DNA of 64,000 bases from Maratus speciosus (GCA_963932465.1 OZ010787.1:19361936-19425935); one strand, 5' to 3'. Positions 34,701-48,030 are shown, counted from the first letter of the stretch. The notes: generated by a model from the sequence alone, not told the origin. Made by a program: numbers and translations.

Positions 34701-36408
34701 AATCCATACTATTAACAAAAATCAAAAGAAATTTGATTAACTATTGTTAAAGCTATTAAATATAAGAATTTACATTTAAACTATTAAAAAGATTAAATAA
34801 GAGGGTCAAAAGATTAACTGTAAATAAAACAAACTGTAGAAATTAAAAATTAACCGGGTCAGGCAGATAGGCAATCACAATCTGTTTAACAGAAATTGAC
34901 CTTTAAAAACATTGCCCCCATTACAAATTCTAACCTGACAAAATTTTACACTTTATAAGAAAATTTTAAACATAAATTTATTAAAGGATTTTTACCCTGA
35001 TCAACAACTCCCAATCTCTATTTAAATATTTATAAAGAGCTTTAACACACATTTAACTATTTTAAAAAATATGAAGAAAAACTTTCCTCTTTAAATTTCT
35101 ATATAAAAAAAATTCAAATTTAATAAAAAACTGATCTACAGCTTAGAGATCCCGAGATTTTAAAAGACTCATAAAATTCTTTAGTACACATTAAAAATTA
35201 ATAGGAGACAATTGCAGAAAAACAGAACATGATGGCATACACTTTAAGTACCTAAAACTTCATTAAAAATTTAAAAAAAAAAATCACATTTGAATCACAC
35301 AGGGATCCAAAAAAAATTGAATGTGTCGTCCACGGAGATCACGAACCGCTATTGGCCAAATGACTCAGGAACAGTAAATGTTCAACTTCTTGGTCACTAA
35401 ATGTATCATCAAAAGTTCTGCATACTGATAAAAGTCAAAAGTTTCCAAAAAAACAGAAAACTTGCGATGACTTCCAATCAGGCTCACTTATGCTACTTTC
35501 AATCATCACCGCCCAGCATGCGACCATTGCGATACTGGGGAAGGCACCATTAACAGTTCTTGAAAAAATGCATAAACCATTCTTAAACTATGGTAGATGA
35601 CGTACTTTTATGAAAAACTTGACAAAAATCAGGGTATTACTAAACATCTCAAATCTTAGAAGCACCAGAATTGAAGCACAAAAAAAAAGATTCATTTTAC
35701 AGAAGCACAGGTTTACTTTTCAGACATTAATATTCAGCTTAACTTGAAAGATATGAATTAAAAATATGCAAATCAGTGCAGGAGCACAAACATGCAGTTC
35801 CAACCACTTCAAAATATGCATATTTTATCACTTGAAAACATGCAGATTTAATCACTCAAAAATATGTAGATTCATAAAGCAGATTTAAAATGCGTAGAAC
35901 AACTCTCTAGGGAATAGGTAAGGACTCAGTCAACTTCTTTTATAGCTGACACTTCTTTCAATATTCAAAACTTGAACACTTTCTTCAACAGGATATTATT
36001 GTAGATACTCCATAAGGTCAAAAAAAATCTCAAACTATTTACTTTATAGAAAAAATTTTCAAAAATATCATAAAAACTTTATATTACTTAAAAAAAAATT
36101 CAAAATTATCAAAACAATTCAAATTATAAACTTAAAAATATTGTAAACTAACCGCCCCCCCCCCCCCCTTGGCAAAGCATCGCTAAATAGCTAATGGGGT
36201 CAGCGTTCGCCACCATAATGCCGTACCCATAAGGGTTAAATACGGTAATTATAAAATAAAACGATATATATCTATTAAAAATCATAAAATCACATAAATT
36301 ACGATTTATTTAATTATTATAACATTTTTTTTTTTTTTCCAATTTTTAAATAAAGTTTCTATTAAATTTTTTAAACTATTAACACAGTTAGGGACGGGCT
36401 CATAACCG
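34701..36408. other. Internal region of the coding-poor LTR element
   Basis: No coding frame longer than noise on either strand. It has a C homopolymer near 36153-36169 followed by GCAAAGCATCGCTAAATAG, and ends at the primer-site-like GGCTCATAACCG. Confidence 0.6.
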
Positions 36409-37756
36409 TGATGTCATTAAATTAATGACAAGGATTAAATTAGCAGAGTTTAATTAAAAGCACGATGAAAGCTTACGCTAATAGTCCCGATAAAGTAATA
36501 AATAGTTATGAAAAGAAAAGAAACGTATGGTGGTGAAATAAAAACAAAGTAAGTTTAAAAACAAACTAACATTTATTAACTAAAATATAAATTTAAATAT
36601 AAATATAGATTTATTAAATTTAAATATAGATTTAAATATAGTTCAAACAATAAATCAAATCTTTAAATTCAATAAGCACATTTAAGCTGTCAAATTAAAT
36701 ATAAATACATAGCCAGAAAACCATTTGACCATAAAAGAAAACTGACCTCACAGCAATAAAGAAATGAAAATAATTAGAGTGACCGGTCCTCCTCAAAGTT
36801 CCATGTTGTTCGCAAACATCTAACATGCCGATGAATTAAACTGAAATACCGTGAATCATATATCCGTGCCGAAACAACTCCAGGAAAAATACTTCTCTAT
36901 AGATGAAGTTACGTTGTAAATAACCATTAGGAAAAACGTCAAAAGATAGATGCCGGTAACAAGTAGCGAGTAAAACATCTCTGAACTTCATCATAACAAA
37001 AGCCATCTTGACTCACTCATCAGTGTATTCATTTAAACACGATGTACGCAGAGTCCACCTTTAAAGAGCAGAGTCGAAGTCATATACTATCGAACTCATA
37101 ACAATCAACTTATAAAATGGCCGACAAACGATGAAGCAGAAGTTAAGTAGAAACATCAACTAATTAAAAGCACACAGCACTTCAAAAAAACATCTCCAGC
37201 CATCATATAGCACTATTGAAACTCCGTGAAGACTAACACTGTTAGTAAAGAACGAGACGAAGTACGTAGACAAACACAGAGAGAGTGAAAAAGGGAGAAA
37301 ACATATTTCAATTTATATCAGCCGGGCGTTCGAATAACGCCTCATTACGCAATGCAAGGAGCAACTGCAGACAGTTCCAGAATGAAATCATCATGACGAA
37401 AGAACGCAGAGCCGATGTGACGTAGACTCAAATGAGCGACACCATCTGGTGGCGATCATAAAACTATAATCTATGATTGTCATTCAAATGAAATGCGTGC
37501 TTTTGTTTGCATGGAAGCAGACAGCTGAAAAACGTGAATACGAACGGCAAAGAAAGATAAGCATCGTAAAAAGGAATTAAAGACAGAATAACAGGAATGA
37601 ATAAAAAGGTAAGTGAAATGACTATATATTGTTAATAAAAGAAATATTTTAGTAAAAGAAATACTTTAAGTGTTAAATAAATATAGTGGAATCCAGAGGA
37701 GATCTATATATATCTGGACAGTGTCAAGACAGGAAATAAGGTATTTACTCTTATCA
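36409..37756 (-). repeat. Complete (5') LTR of the coding-poor element
   Basis: Starts TGATGTCATT and ends TTATCA. It differs from the left copy by scattered substitutions and a short AT-rich insertion at about 36590-36630. Confidence 0.85.
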
Positions 37757-37770
37757 GATGTTAGGCAAGA

Positions 37771-38235
37771 ATGCCTTTCACAAGATTAAGAAGCCACTGT
37801 CAACAGCTCACTGAGTTGGATCAAGGTTGCATATTCGGGCTACGAGAAGCTGGATTTTCTTTCCACGATATTTCAGAAAGACTTGGCTGGAATGTATCCA
37901 CTGTGCATGATTGTTGGAAGCAGTGGTCAAGGGATGGTACTGCCTCAAGGAGACCGGGTTCCAGACGGCCACGTGGCACTCCTGAGAGGGAAGATTGCTG
38001 TTTTCGGCGTACGAGTGTGGCGCATCGTACTGCGTCTGCAGCAGAAATTCGAACTGCAGTTGGTACCACAGTGACACAACGAATTGTTAGAAATCGGTTA
38101 CTTCAAGGACAGCTCCGAGCCAGGTGACTTGTAGTGTGCATTCTACTGATTCCAAGCCATTTCTGTTTGCGACGCCAGTGGTGTCAAGCCAGAGCTCATT
38201 GGAGGACGGAGTGGAGATCTGTTGTGTTTTCTGAT
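37771..38235 (+). pseudogene. Tc1 transposase, N-terminal half, left palindrome arm
   Basis: The start is MPFTRLRSHCQQLTELDQGC, then a paired-like helix-turn-helix (FGLREAGFSFHDISERLGWN, then VSTVHDCWKQWSRDGTASRR) and a GRPR-like basic stretch (PGSRRPRGTP). The second DNA-binding helix region ends VTQRIVRNRLLQGQLRAR, followed by a stop at 38125. A later frame includes QWCQARAHWRTEWRSVVFSD, where the first catalytic Asp of a Tc1 DDE core would be. The sequence then turns into its own inverted copy, so the DDE domain is absent. Such transposases bind the terminal repeats. This copy cannot catalyse. Confidence 0.93.
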
Positions 38236-38472
38236 GAAAAAGAAACACAACAGATCTCCACTCCACCCACCAATGAGTTCTGGCTTGACAGGAATGGCTT
38301 CGCAAAAGGCAATGGCTTGGAGTCAGTGGAATGCATGCTACAGGGGGCCTATTTCGGAGCTTTCCTTGAAATAACTGATTTCTAACAATTCGTTGTGTCA
38401 CTGTGGTACCAACTGCAGCTCGAATTTCTGCTGCAGACGCAGTATGATGCGCCATAGTCATACGGCGATCTT
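38087..38472 (-). pseudogene. Tc1 transposase, middle part, right palindrome arm
   Basis: The - strand reads RRMTMAHHTASAAEIRAAVG, then TVTQRIVRNQLFQGKLRNRP, CIPLTPSHCLLR and WWVEWRSVVF. This is the same Tc1 section as the left arm but with different substitutions. Its upstream coding part is displaced to 46470-46526 and 47873-48030 by the insertions at 38473-46464 and 46527-47867. Downstream of WRSVVF it reads into the palindrome centre. Confidence 0.9.
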
Positions 38473-40502
38473 TGTTATCCAATTAACAAAGGTAATTGGA
38501 ATGGATTTAAAAAGGAAGCAAAGCATAATACGCATATGGAGCGTTTAAGCTGAAACTGTTTACCCAAGAAATTTGTAAAGTCTGAAATATTCTAAAAAAG
38601 TATTTTTGAAAGAATGACCAAACAGATTTAAAAACAAATAACAATTTTATTAAACAAAATTTAAATAAAAACAAAAATGAAAATAAAAATCATAACGATA
38701 AAAGTAGATGTATAAACAATCGACATAAGTTCTCAAGTTCTCTTAAGCATCCAATTAACATAAGCACTTGGTGCAATACCGTGCAGAGAAACATCACTCT
38801 ATATCAATGTTTAATGAACCAGAGCACCAAAAGCTAAAAACTATTTCAAAGCAAAAATATTAAAAAGAAACTTGTTTAAATTTTTACTCCAATTACTTTA
38901 CTTATCTTCAATTAACTTTAAATAGCATTAAACTTTAAATAGAGAAAATATCAAATTATCTTTAAAACATTATGAATAGTAAAAAGGTTTATCTTCAATT
39001 AATCACATTAAAATTATCTTTCTCTCCATAAAAGATTTGTCACTTAAAGTCAAGTCAAACTTCATTATATTCAAAAGCTTAATACAATTCTCCAAATACT
39101 TCATACTGCCACTAGAAGCTAAAAAAAAAATAGGAGAACTAAAGCAAACATGAAAAGGGACATAAATGAAATCATAAACTGCAGCAAGCCTCTCCAGAGA
39201 TCCCCTAGCGAAATCCGTCTGTAGGATCTCAAAGGAATTGCAAAAATCCCAACACTGCCAGTCAGTAACAACTCCAAGTACCTCGCACATATTTCCAGAA
39301 GGCGTAGGTCTCGAACCACTATTGCTACGACCGATCTGCAGCATCAAGACGGGAAAAACGTCCCTGGTCCCTTTGGAACCAATTTACAACCCTACAGTTC
39401 ACAATCCACTTACTAAAAGGAAACTGACTAGATTAATCTCCATTTACATAATTACCGTAAATAATTCAAACCAAAATATCTTTTAAAGAGGGAGAGAAAG
39501 TTACTGTAAAGAAAAGTATTCTATTTCAAATAAAATAAATAAAGACAAACTAACTGACATGTCGCCGATGGCCCGCTATCTGTACGCTAAGAAAAATCTA
39601 AAAGAGATTCGATGCATATATTCAGGTGTATTCTTCAACACCAAAAGTTATTGCTTGTTAACCATCTTTCATCCAGCGATATCCAGCACTACGTTGACAT
39701 TGTTAATTCTGTACACAGTCTCCATATCAAATGAAAAAAAGCAAGAGTATTACATTAAAAACTACTAAGTAAAACTGACACCATTATCTTATATCCAGCA
39801 CATCACATTCCATCCTCTATCTTAAAAACAGTAAGCGTAAACGTTATGCAGCCAACATGCAACTAGGTATCTAAAGGAAAAACGAAGCTCTCAATGAGCT
39901 CGCTCCAACGATATAAATAGCTCACTCCATTTGCCGACAACGCCCCCTCACGTGACTTCTGATCGCCAAGTCAAACGCCACTTCCGGCATCTTGAACGAT
40001 CCCGGGGAAAACGAACCAATAGCGATCGGCCACTAGAGATAGACACGTGTACTGGACAAGCAACGCCATCTGGCAATGGTCATCGTAACTTCTCACTTTA
40101 CGAGATTGAACCAACGATGTCTGTTGATAAGCTGAAAGAGAGGTTACGTAATGTCGGAAAGAACGTGGCTGATGAGTAAATACAGATGCTCAAGGAAATA
40201 AAATTATGCAGAAGTGATTCAAGGTAAAAATAAAGAAAGTATATTTATTATAACGTAATGTTTAAACACTGAAATAAAGATAATGAAAATTGTTTAAATA
40301 TAGAAACTTAGTTTATTGAAACTTAAATGAGTGAATGGTAAATAAGTATTTAAATTATATTATATTTAAAGACAATTATGAAATTACTTAAAGAGGGTTA
40401 TATAAAGATAAATTAAATAGAACAGGTTAAGTTAAAGGTTGAATGAAAGAGGTTGAATGGAACGATAAGAATAGGAGGGAAATATAAATATATTTCCTAA
40501 CA
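38473..40502 (-). repeat. 3' LTR of the ~2-kb-LTR element
   Basis: Almost identical to 44436-46464. The differences include one A in a homopolymer (39121 region) and substitutions near 39332, 39412, 39865, 39954 and 40096. Confidence 0.93.
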
Positions 40503-43500
40503 AAAGCCCCCCCTCTTATCATTTCCATGAAAAACTCACTAAGTTACAAACCCATATACCAGAAAGAGGCTATCTTACACGAAAAACCCACACATTGGTA
40601 CACCTTGGTTACCATTTACATCCAACCATTGGAACTGCAACAAAAATTCATCTATAATATACTTGACCACAACTGCAACTATCTGACCAATCCGTCCATG
40701 GCATCTATTATCCACCACTCTAATACAACACCTATATACCAAGTCAACTTACATAAAGGCCAAAAAAAAATTAAAAACTTTTGGGCTCCAGTCCATACAC
40801 AAAAACTGCAAAAAAAAATAAAACAATATAAATTATACACAACACAATACCTATAGATATAAAATAATGTACATGTGGCTAACATATGGACATCTTAAAA
40901 ACATCATCTAAGCACATCTGGTCCAGGAAAATATACAGTCTTACATAAGTAAGTATTACACATTAAAAATTCTTAGACCACAAGGAGAGCAGAATCTTGA
41001 TTTTTAAAAATTTCAATTTTTAATTCTAACACACTTAAATTCTAACACTTTAGTATTCAGAATTCAAAAATTCTCTAAAAATATTCTAACACTTTAATAA
41101 TTAAAAATTGATCCTAACATTTCATCAATTCACCCAGTATTTCAATACATGTATCATAACATTTGAAAAATTAAATCAATACCTTAATACACCTAATCTT
41201 ACACTTTAATGATTTAAACCAGTATTAAGATACATATCCTAACCCTTTTGACCCTTAACTATATACTAGACTCAAATATAGCACACTCCAGGTAAGGCGA
41301 AACAAAATTTACCTGTAACACTAATCTCCAGGTCCAAGAACCATTTCCTACAGATTCAATTCATCTAAAACAATATCATCTGGACAAAGTCAACTCATGC
41401 TCCATTAACCGTAAAAGACAGACAAAAATTCATAACTACTCTATATCCAAGATATCCTGCAAAAAAAATTTAAAAAAATTTATTTGTGACAGAATCCTTA
41501 TAAACTAAATCCATACAACACTAAATGCGAAAAGCATACATTCATTCATTCATATCTATTACCTTGGCCAAGGTTTTCATACAATCCTTTCATACCCAAC
41601 GAAGAAGACATGGATATGAGTAGTGTCAGATTCAATAATTCAGGAATATAGAGACAAATACATTAACAATCCTACTTTAACATACAACTTATCTTGAAGA
41701 ATGGAGCATGATTAACAATACCGATCCCAGAGAAATATCTTCTCATAATCAGAGATCCCAGAAGAATTATCCAGACCAAAACTAATCTTGAATCACTTAC
41801 AGACAAGCCAATTAAACAACATACCTAATTTGTATGCAAAACATTTACTTAATTCTTCAAGCAGAAGATTGAAAATCTAAAACAATGATAAAAATACCCC
41901 CTTTTATTCACCGCTCAACTCTTAAAAAGAAAGCTCTACTTCTAACATAATATGTATATAACAATACACATTCTAACACTATATAAATGAGCCATAAAAA
42001 AAATAAGTCAAGCATTAAAGGAAGCAATTCTCAAAAGTTATTTAAACAAGATCCGATCTATGTTACTCATTATCATCAGGCATATCACTACAGTAATGGC
42101 TGTCTCATCAATAAAAAAAAATTTCACCCCCTGAAGCATATTAAACGAGTCAAATTACATAACTTTAACAATCTCCCAAAAATGGATATAATCCATTGAG
42201 TATAGATTTCGCATTCCTTAAACTAAAAAAAATTTTTAAATGCAGCTATACGACTCAAATAGAAAATTTAAACAGGGTCAATTCAGTTGAATACTGGCAC
42301 ATGCTAATTCACAACATGGTCACTCACAAAAAGATTTACTCACATTTACATAACCTGCCACAGCTTCAACATTCCTTCGAATATATAAATAAAAAAAATT
42401 AGCAATACCTAAAAAAATGGGTGCAATTACCTCAAAAATTTCTAACATTTCTCCAACATATCCCACAAAAATGTTTACTGTTATAATTTCCCCCTTTTAT
42501 AAATGATAATTCAATTTGCCAAATCAATCCACATTAAACTTCAGCCATTATCCATGAGATTCTATTACACATATGGTTTTCTCAAAAATGACAATTTAAA
42601 CTGCAAATCACATTAGCATTGAATTTCAATGATTACATAACCTGGGGAAACATTTTCATAGTAATGCATCTAAAAAATTCTATTAGTTAAACAGAACAAA
42701 AGTAATCAAATATTTAAATATCATTAAACAATCAAAAATCTGTAATAAAATTTAAATAACAGTTATCATACAGCATAAATTAAACTCTATAAATTAACAA
42801 ACAATAGAGGAGGTAAAAATTAGAAACGAAAAATTATCTGGAAGTCCTACATTTAAATCTAACAGCACCATAGTGCAAAACTCATGACTCAATATTCAAG
42901 GCAATTCTTTTAAAACCTAAAAATAGAGATAAATACCTATTGAAATCAAAAGTTTACAGATTCTAAACTTTTGGACTCCCAAAAAAAATTTATATTTCAA
43001 ATTATATAAGAAATAAGAATTAACAATTAGAAATGAATTCCCCCCTCTAAAAAAAATAATATAAAAGATAATGAACATTAATTTAAACTATCAATTAAAA
43101 CAAATATTAAACTTTAGAAAGGACAGAAACTGTAAACAGGTTTATTAACTATTCCTGCATAATATGACCATTAAGTTACAGCATAGTAAACCAATGTACT
43201 CCAATCTTTACCACTAAAAATTCAGAAATAACCTAATTAAAAACATAAATAAGTTTATCTAAAAATTATTGTTTCTATAAAAATATCACAGTTATGTTTT
43301 TAATATTCTCAACAATTTAAACTCCTAAATTTCTACAGGCTAAAAAAAACTTTAAACTCCTGAATCTCAAAGAGAGACAAGTACTTCATCTCCACCATCA
43401 TAGATATTAAGCTAATTAAAAATTCTATTAATACTTCGGCTTACTTCTAAAAATTCAAAAATTTTTCCCATAAGAAAAAAAAATTAAACATTCTCAAACT

Positions 43501-44435
43501 GATCAATCAAAACAAGTCTTTAAAAATTTTTGCATATTTAACTTATCAAATCATTTATAATAAAAAATTCAGTATATCTGACCCTAAATCTTAAAAATAA
43601 AACTAAATATTCTCAAACTAATTTACAGACGAGTAATGCTCCCTTGGTATAATCTTCATCTGTAACATTTCCATAGACCGATAAAAAATCGATGCACTTT
43701 CTCAAAAACGTTAAAAAGATGAAGGTCTAAAAGAATATGCCCACTTATCACATTTATAAGATGAATATTCATCCTTTTCAAAAATGCCTTTATCAGTTAC
43801 ACAGATGAGATGAAAAAAATGTGGCCCAGGACGCGGACCACTGCGCTTCTCTAACAACACTGGACAAAAGACGAAGGATCAGGCACCATGATAACACCAA
43901 GATCACAACTGGCCATCCCTACTTAATTTATTCGATAAAGACAAACTGGCATCAAGCTGGAATCTCCAGATCACTAAATAGCTCTTTCTTTCACAGAAGA
44001 CACACGAAATCAACGTCTTAAAAGAACGGTCATAAACTTTAAACACTTGAAAGAATTTCCCAATGTGGATTCCCTTCTTACTAGTGAAAACTATTACCAG
44101 CAGCCAACAGCAAAGCCACCGGACGACATGAAAAAAAATAGTAAACATCAAAAATAGATTACCATTAATTGAAAGGTTTCTGTAAAAATTGTATCTATTA
44201 CGAAAACCCTTAACAATTAAATCCTTTCAAAAACTTTAATGTCCTTTAAAACCTCACAGACACTAATGCATTCTCATATGGCCCCCCCATCGCAAAGCTC
44301 TCTCACAACTCCACTCATGGTGAGCCATTTGCAATCAAGTATTTCAGAAACAAAACTGAATTAAAAATTACAGAACAGGATTTCCAATGAAAAGTATTTT
44401 TAATTTGGGCAAAAACAGAAAGAGGCCCATAACCT
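40503..44435. other. Internal region of the ~2-kb-LTR element, no coding sequence recognised
   Basis: Strongly A-rich on the + strand, with a C run at 44281-44287 (GGCCCCCCCATCG). The largest open frames (40527-40856 +, 43903-44151 -) resemble no retroelement protein and have low-complexity composition. The element must depend on proteins supplied by others. Confidence 0.65.
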
Positions 44436-46464
44436 TGTTATCCAATTAACAAAGGTAATTGGAATGGATTTAAAAAGGAAGCAAAGCATAATACGCATAT
44501 GGAGCGTTTAAGCTGAAACTGTTTACCCAAGAAATTTGTAAAGTCTGAAATATTCTAAAAAAGTATTTTTGAAAGAATGACCAAACAGATTTAAAAACAA
44601 ATAACAATTTTATTAAACAAAATTTAAATAAAAACAAAAATGAAAATAAAAATCATAACGATAAAAGTAGATGTATAAACAATCGACATAAGTTCTCAAG
44701 TTCTCTTAAGCATCCAATTAACATAAGCACTTGGTGCAATACCGTGCAGAGAAACATCACTCTATATCAATGTTTAATGAACCAGAGCACCAAAAGCTAA
44801 AAACTATTTCAAAGCAAAAATATTAAAAAGAAACTTGTTTAAATTTTTACTCCAATTACTTTACTTATCTTCAATTAACTTTAAATAGCATTAAACTTTA
44901 AATAGAGAAAATATCAAATTATCTTTAAAACATTATGAATAGTAAAAAGGTTTATCTTCAATTAATCACATTAAAATTATCTTTCTCTCCATAAAAGATT
45001 TGTCACTTAAAGTCAAGTCAAACTTCATTATATTCAAAAGCTTAATACAATTCTCCAAATACTTCATACTGCCACTAGAAGCTAAAAAAAAATAGGAGAA
45101 CTAAAGCAAACATGAAAAGGGACATAAATGAAATCATAAACTGCAGCAAGCCTCTCCAGAGATCCCCTAGCGAAATCCGTCTGTAGGATCTCAAAGGAAT
45201 TGCAAAAATCCCAACACTGCCAGTCAGTAACAACTCCAAGTACCTCGCACATATTTCCAGAAGGCGTAGGTCTCGAACCACTATTGCTACGACCTATCTG
45301 CAGCATCAAGACGGGAAAAACGTCCCTGGTCCCTTTGGAACCAATTTACAACCCTACAGTTCACAATCCACTTACTAAAAGGAAGCTGACTAGATTAATC
45401 TCCATTTACATAATTACCGTAAATAATTCAAACCAAAATATCTTTTAAAGAGGGAGAGAAAGTTACTGTAAAGAAAAGTATTCTATTTCAAATAAAATAA
45501 ATAAAGACAAACTAACTGACATGTCGCCGATGGCCCGCTATCTGTACGCTAAGAAAAATCTAAAAGAGATTCGATGCATATATTCAGGTGTATTCTTCAA
45601 CACCAAAAGTTATTGCTTGTTAACCATCTTTCATCCAGCGATATCCAGCACTACGTTGACATTGTTAATTCTGTACACAGTCTCCATATCAAATGAAAAA
45701 AAGCAAGAGTATTACATTAAAAACTACTAAGTAAAACTGACACCATTATCTTATATCCAGCACATCACATTCCATCCTCTATCTTAAAAACAGTAAGCGT
45801 AAACGCTATGCAGCCAACATGCAACTACGTATCTAAAGGAAAAACGAAGCTCTCAATGAGCTCGCTCCAACGATATAAATAGCTCACTCCATTTGCCGAC
45901 AACGCCCCCTCACTTGACTTCCGATCGCCAAGTCAAACGCCACTTCCGGCATCTTGAACGATCCCGGGGAAAACGAACCAATAGCGATCGGCCACTAGAG
46001 ATAGACACGTGTACTGGACAAGCAACGCCATCTGGCAATGGTCATCGTAACTTCTCATTTTACGAGATTGAACCAACGATGTCTGTTGATAAGCTGAAAG
46101 AGAGGTTACGTAATGTCGGAAAGAACGTGGCTGATGAGTAAATACAGATGCTCAAGGAAATAAAATTATGCAGAAGTGATTCAAGGTAAAAATAAAGAAA
46201 GTATATTTATTATAACGTAATGTTTAAACACTGAAATAAAGATAATGAAAATTGTTTAAATATAGAAACTTAGTTTATTGAAACTTAAATGAGTGAATGG
46301 TAAATAAGTATTTAAATTATATTATATTTAAAGACAATTATGAAATTACTTAAAGAGGGTTATATAAAGATAAATTAAATAGAACAGGTTAAGTTAAAGG
46401 TTGAATGAAAGAGGTTGAATGGAACGATAAGAATAGGAGGGAAATATAAATATATTTCCTAACA
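44436..46464 (-). repeat. 5' LTR of the ~2-kb-LTR element
   Basis: On the - strand this is the upstream LTR. Primer-site-like AGGTTATGGGCC begins two bases inside its edge (44434 down). Confidence 0.93.
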
Positions 46465-46526
46465 ATCTTCCCTCTCAGGAGTGCCACGTGGTACCTGGAA
46501 CCCGGTCTCCTTGAGGCAGTACCATC

Positions 46527-47867
46527 TAGAGGTCTGCACGGGCCGGAATTTCCAGGCCCGAGCCTGGCCTGAAGAAAAGCTATTTTGGCCCGGCCCGGTG
46601 TAAAAATTGAAAGTTCGGCCCATTTACATTTTTACCATTCTCAGCCCGTCCCGGCCCGTACAAAAATCAGTGAAAACAGGCCCGGCCCGACTCAATTTCT
46701 ACAAAAAATTCCGTTTTTTCTCGACATACAATTAAGATTCTTTTAATAAATACTACATGCATATTTATGGGAACATTTTACAGTATATTTTAAATTACTA
46801 TGTGTTCGCAAAATAGAAAACACACAATATTAAACATTAACGATTACTTACAGTGTTTTAGTCAACGTCTCTACAGACGTTTCAAAATTTAAATAAGGGT
46901 TCATTAAAAGATTAATGTAGTTTAAAATAAAGGGTTAAAAAACATAACTTTTGAAGCTTATAATAAAAAGTAGATTTGTGAAAATATTTCTGCCATTTTT
47001 AAGGCTTTTCTCAAATCCAAAGGAGCTACATTTTGATACATTTATGAATTCATTTCTTTTCGGAAACGCATGAGATTGGCAGGCATTCTTATTCAGAAAC
47101 CATGTAAATGCCGTTTTTTTCTTAGATAAAATTAATATATCTTTCAGAAAATACTGCCAAAGTTAGCGTTTTGAATCAAATTTCCGGAAACGATAGCACA
47201 GGAAAGGAGAAAAATGTACAGTCACGTGACAAGAGTCTCTGTTATCTCTGTATGTAATTTATGAAAAATGGTAACGCTATTCGATTCCAAATGCCTTCAA
47301 TACTTAGGCCTGTCAATTTCATGCCTTTATACTTAAAAATGAGTCAGAAAATGTGTTTGAAAGTTTCGCATTGTTGAGCAGTAAATATGAGAACCACCTT
47401 AAGGTACATTTCCAAAGACACTGTTAACAGAAGTTCATTATTGCTATTAATACTTTTACAAAACATAATGCCTGTCCTACACATCCTGAGAACGATTAAG
47501 ACCAGTTCCGTCCCAGCACAAGTCTGCCGAAAAAATTAAACTCGGGATCAGGCATCATGTAACTGTACGATGCCGATCTCTACGATGGACAAGTTACATT
47601 TCCGTATTGATGTTGTTAAACTCGCATCGACTCGTAACGCACATTTATATTTCTCGAAAAAGTCATATTCATTGGAAATGGCCTCATATTTTATCTGCTT
47701 CTCTCAAATTCTTATATCGGGCCAATAGGCCTGATTAATTTTTTTTATCGGCCCGGCCCTGCAGGTCCGTTCAATTTTTTTGCCGGCCCGGCCCGTTGAA
47801 AAAATTGCCCTAATTCTGCTGGCCCATTTGAAAATTCTCCTCCATTCCACCGGGCCTGGGGCCAAGC
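46527..47867. mobile_element. GC-motif MITE inserted in the right Tc1 arm
   Basis: The uninterrupted Tc1 sequence in the left arm (reverse of 37920-37945) shows exactly what was inserted. The putative duplication is CCATC (46522-46526 and 47868-47872). Both ends carry clusters of GGCCCGGCCCG words (46550-46695 and 47715-47865), while the core is AT-rich and non-coding. The left end TAGAGGTCTGCACGGGCC resembles hAT-type ends from memory. The right end (GGGCCTGGGGCCAAGC) is a poor mirror, so the superfamily is uncertain. Confidence 0.75.
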
Positions 47868-47872
47868 CCATC

Positions 47873-48030
47873 CCTTGACCGCTGCTTCCAACAATCATAC
47901 ACAGTGGATACATTCCAAGTCTTTCTGCAATATCGCGGAAAGAAAATCCACGTTCTCGTAGCCCAAATATGCGACTTCGATCCAACTCAGTGAGCTGTTG
48001 ACAGTGGCTTCTTCGTCTTGTTAAAGGCAC
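47873..48030 (-). pseudogene. Tc1 transposase N-terminus, right palindrome arm
   Basis: The - strand from 48030 reads MPLTRRRSHCQQLTELDRSR, then IFGLRERGFSFRDIAERLG. This is the Tc1 helix-turn-helix, closer to an expected consensus than the left-arm copy. After about 40 codons it shows a frameshift (a stretch reading MYPLCMIVGSSGQGMG is out of frame) and then enters the GC-motif MITE. Confidence 0.92.

Larger units (their letters stand above)
33741..37756 (-). mobile_element. Coding-poor copia-type LTR element with a truncated LTR (inserted in the left Tc1 arm)
   Basis: The outer boundaries TGATGTCATT and CTCTTATCA have TG...CA form and TSD GATGT (33736-33740 and 37757-37761). The right LTR (36409-37756, 1348 bp) is complete. 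The left LTR homology runs only from 33741 to 34700. The site inside the right LTR reads, on the - strand, CGGTTATGAGCCCGTCCC, one mismatch from the internal initiator-tRNA-Met primer site used by copia. This makes the element - strand oriented. The internal 1.7 kb (34701-36408) has no recognisable coding region and carries a C run of about 17 (about 36153-36169). Confidence 0.82.
38473..46464 (-). mobile_element. Young coding-poor copia-type LTR element with ~2-kb LTRs (inserted in the right Tc1 arm)
   Basis: LTRs 38473-40502 and 44436-46464 run TGTTATCC...TTCCTAACA and differ at about eight positions by eye (over 99.5% identical). The TSD is ATCTT (38468-38472 and 46465-46469). Inside the right LTR the - strand reads AAGGTTATGGGCCTC, containing GGTTATGGGCC. 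This matches an internal initiator-tRNA-Met primer site as in copia. Inside the left LTR the - strand reads ATAAGAGGGGGGCTTT, a polypurine tract. Both place the element on the - strand. The 3.9-kb interior shows no gag or pol. Confidence 0.9.

Noticed and set aside
39931..40179. 82-codon frame repeated at 45893-46141, close to a TATAAATA on the + strand
   Set aside because: Lies in the two LTRs. Its conservation is explained by LTR identity, it starts at a non-ATG codon, and primer site and polypurine tract put the element on the other strand.
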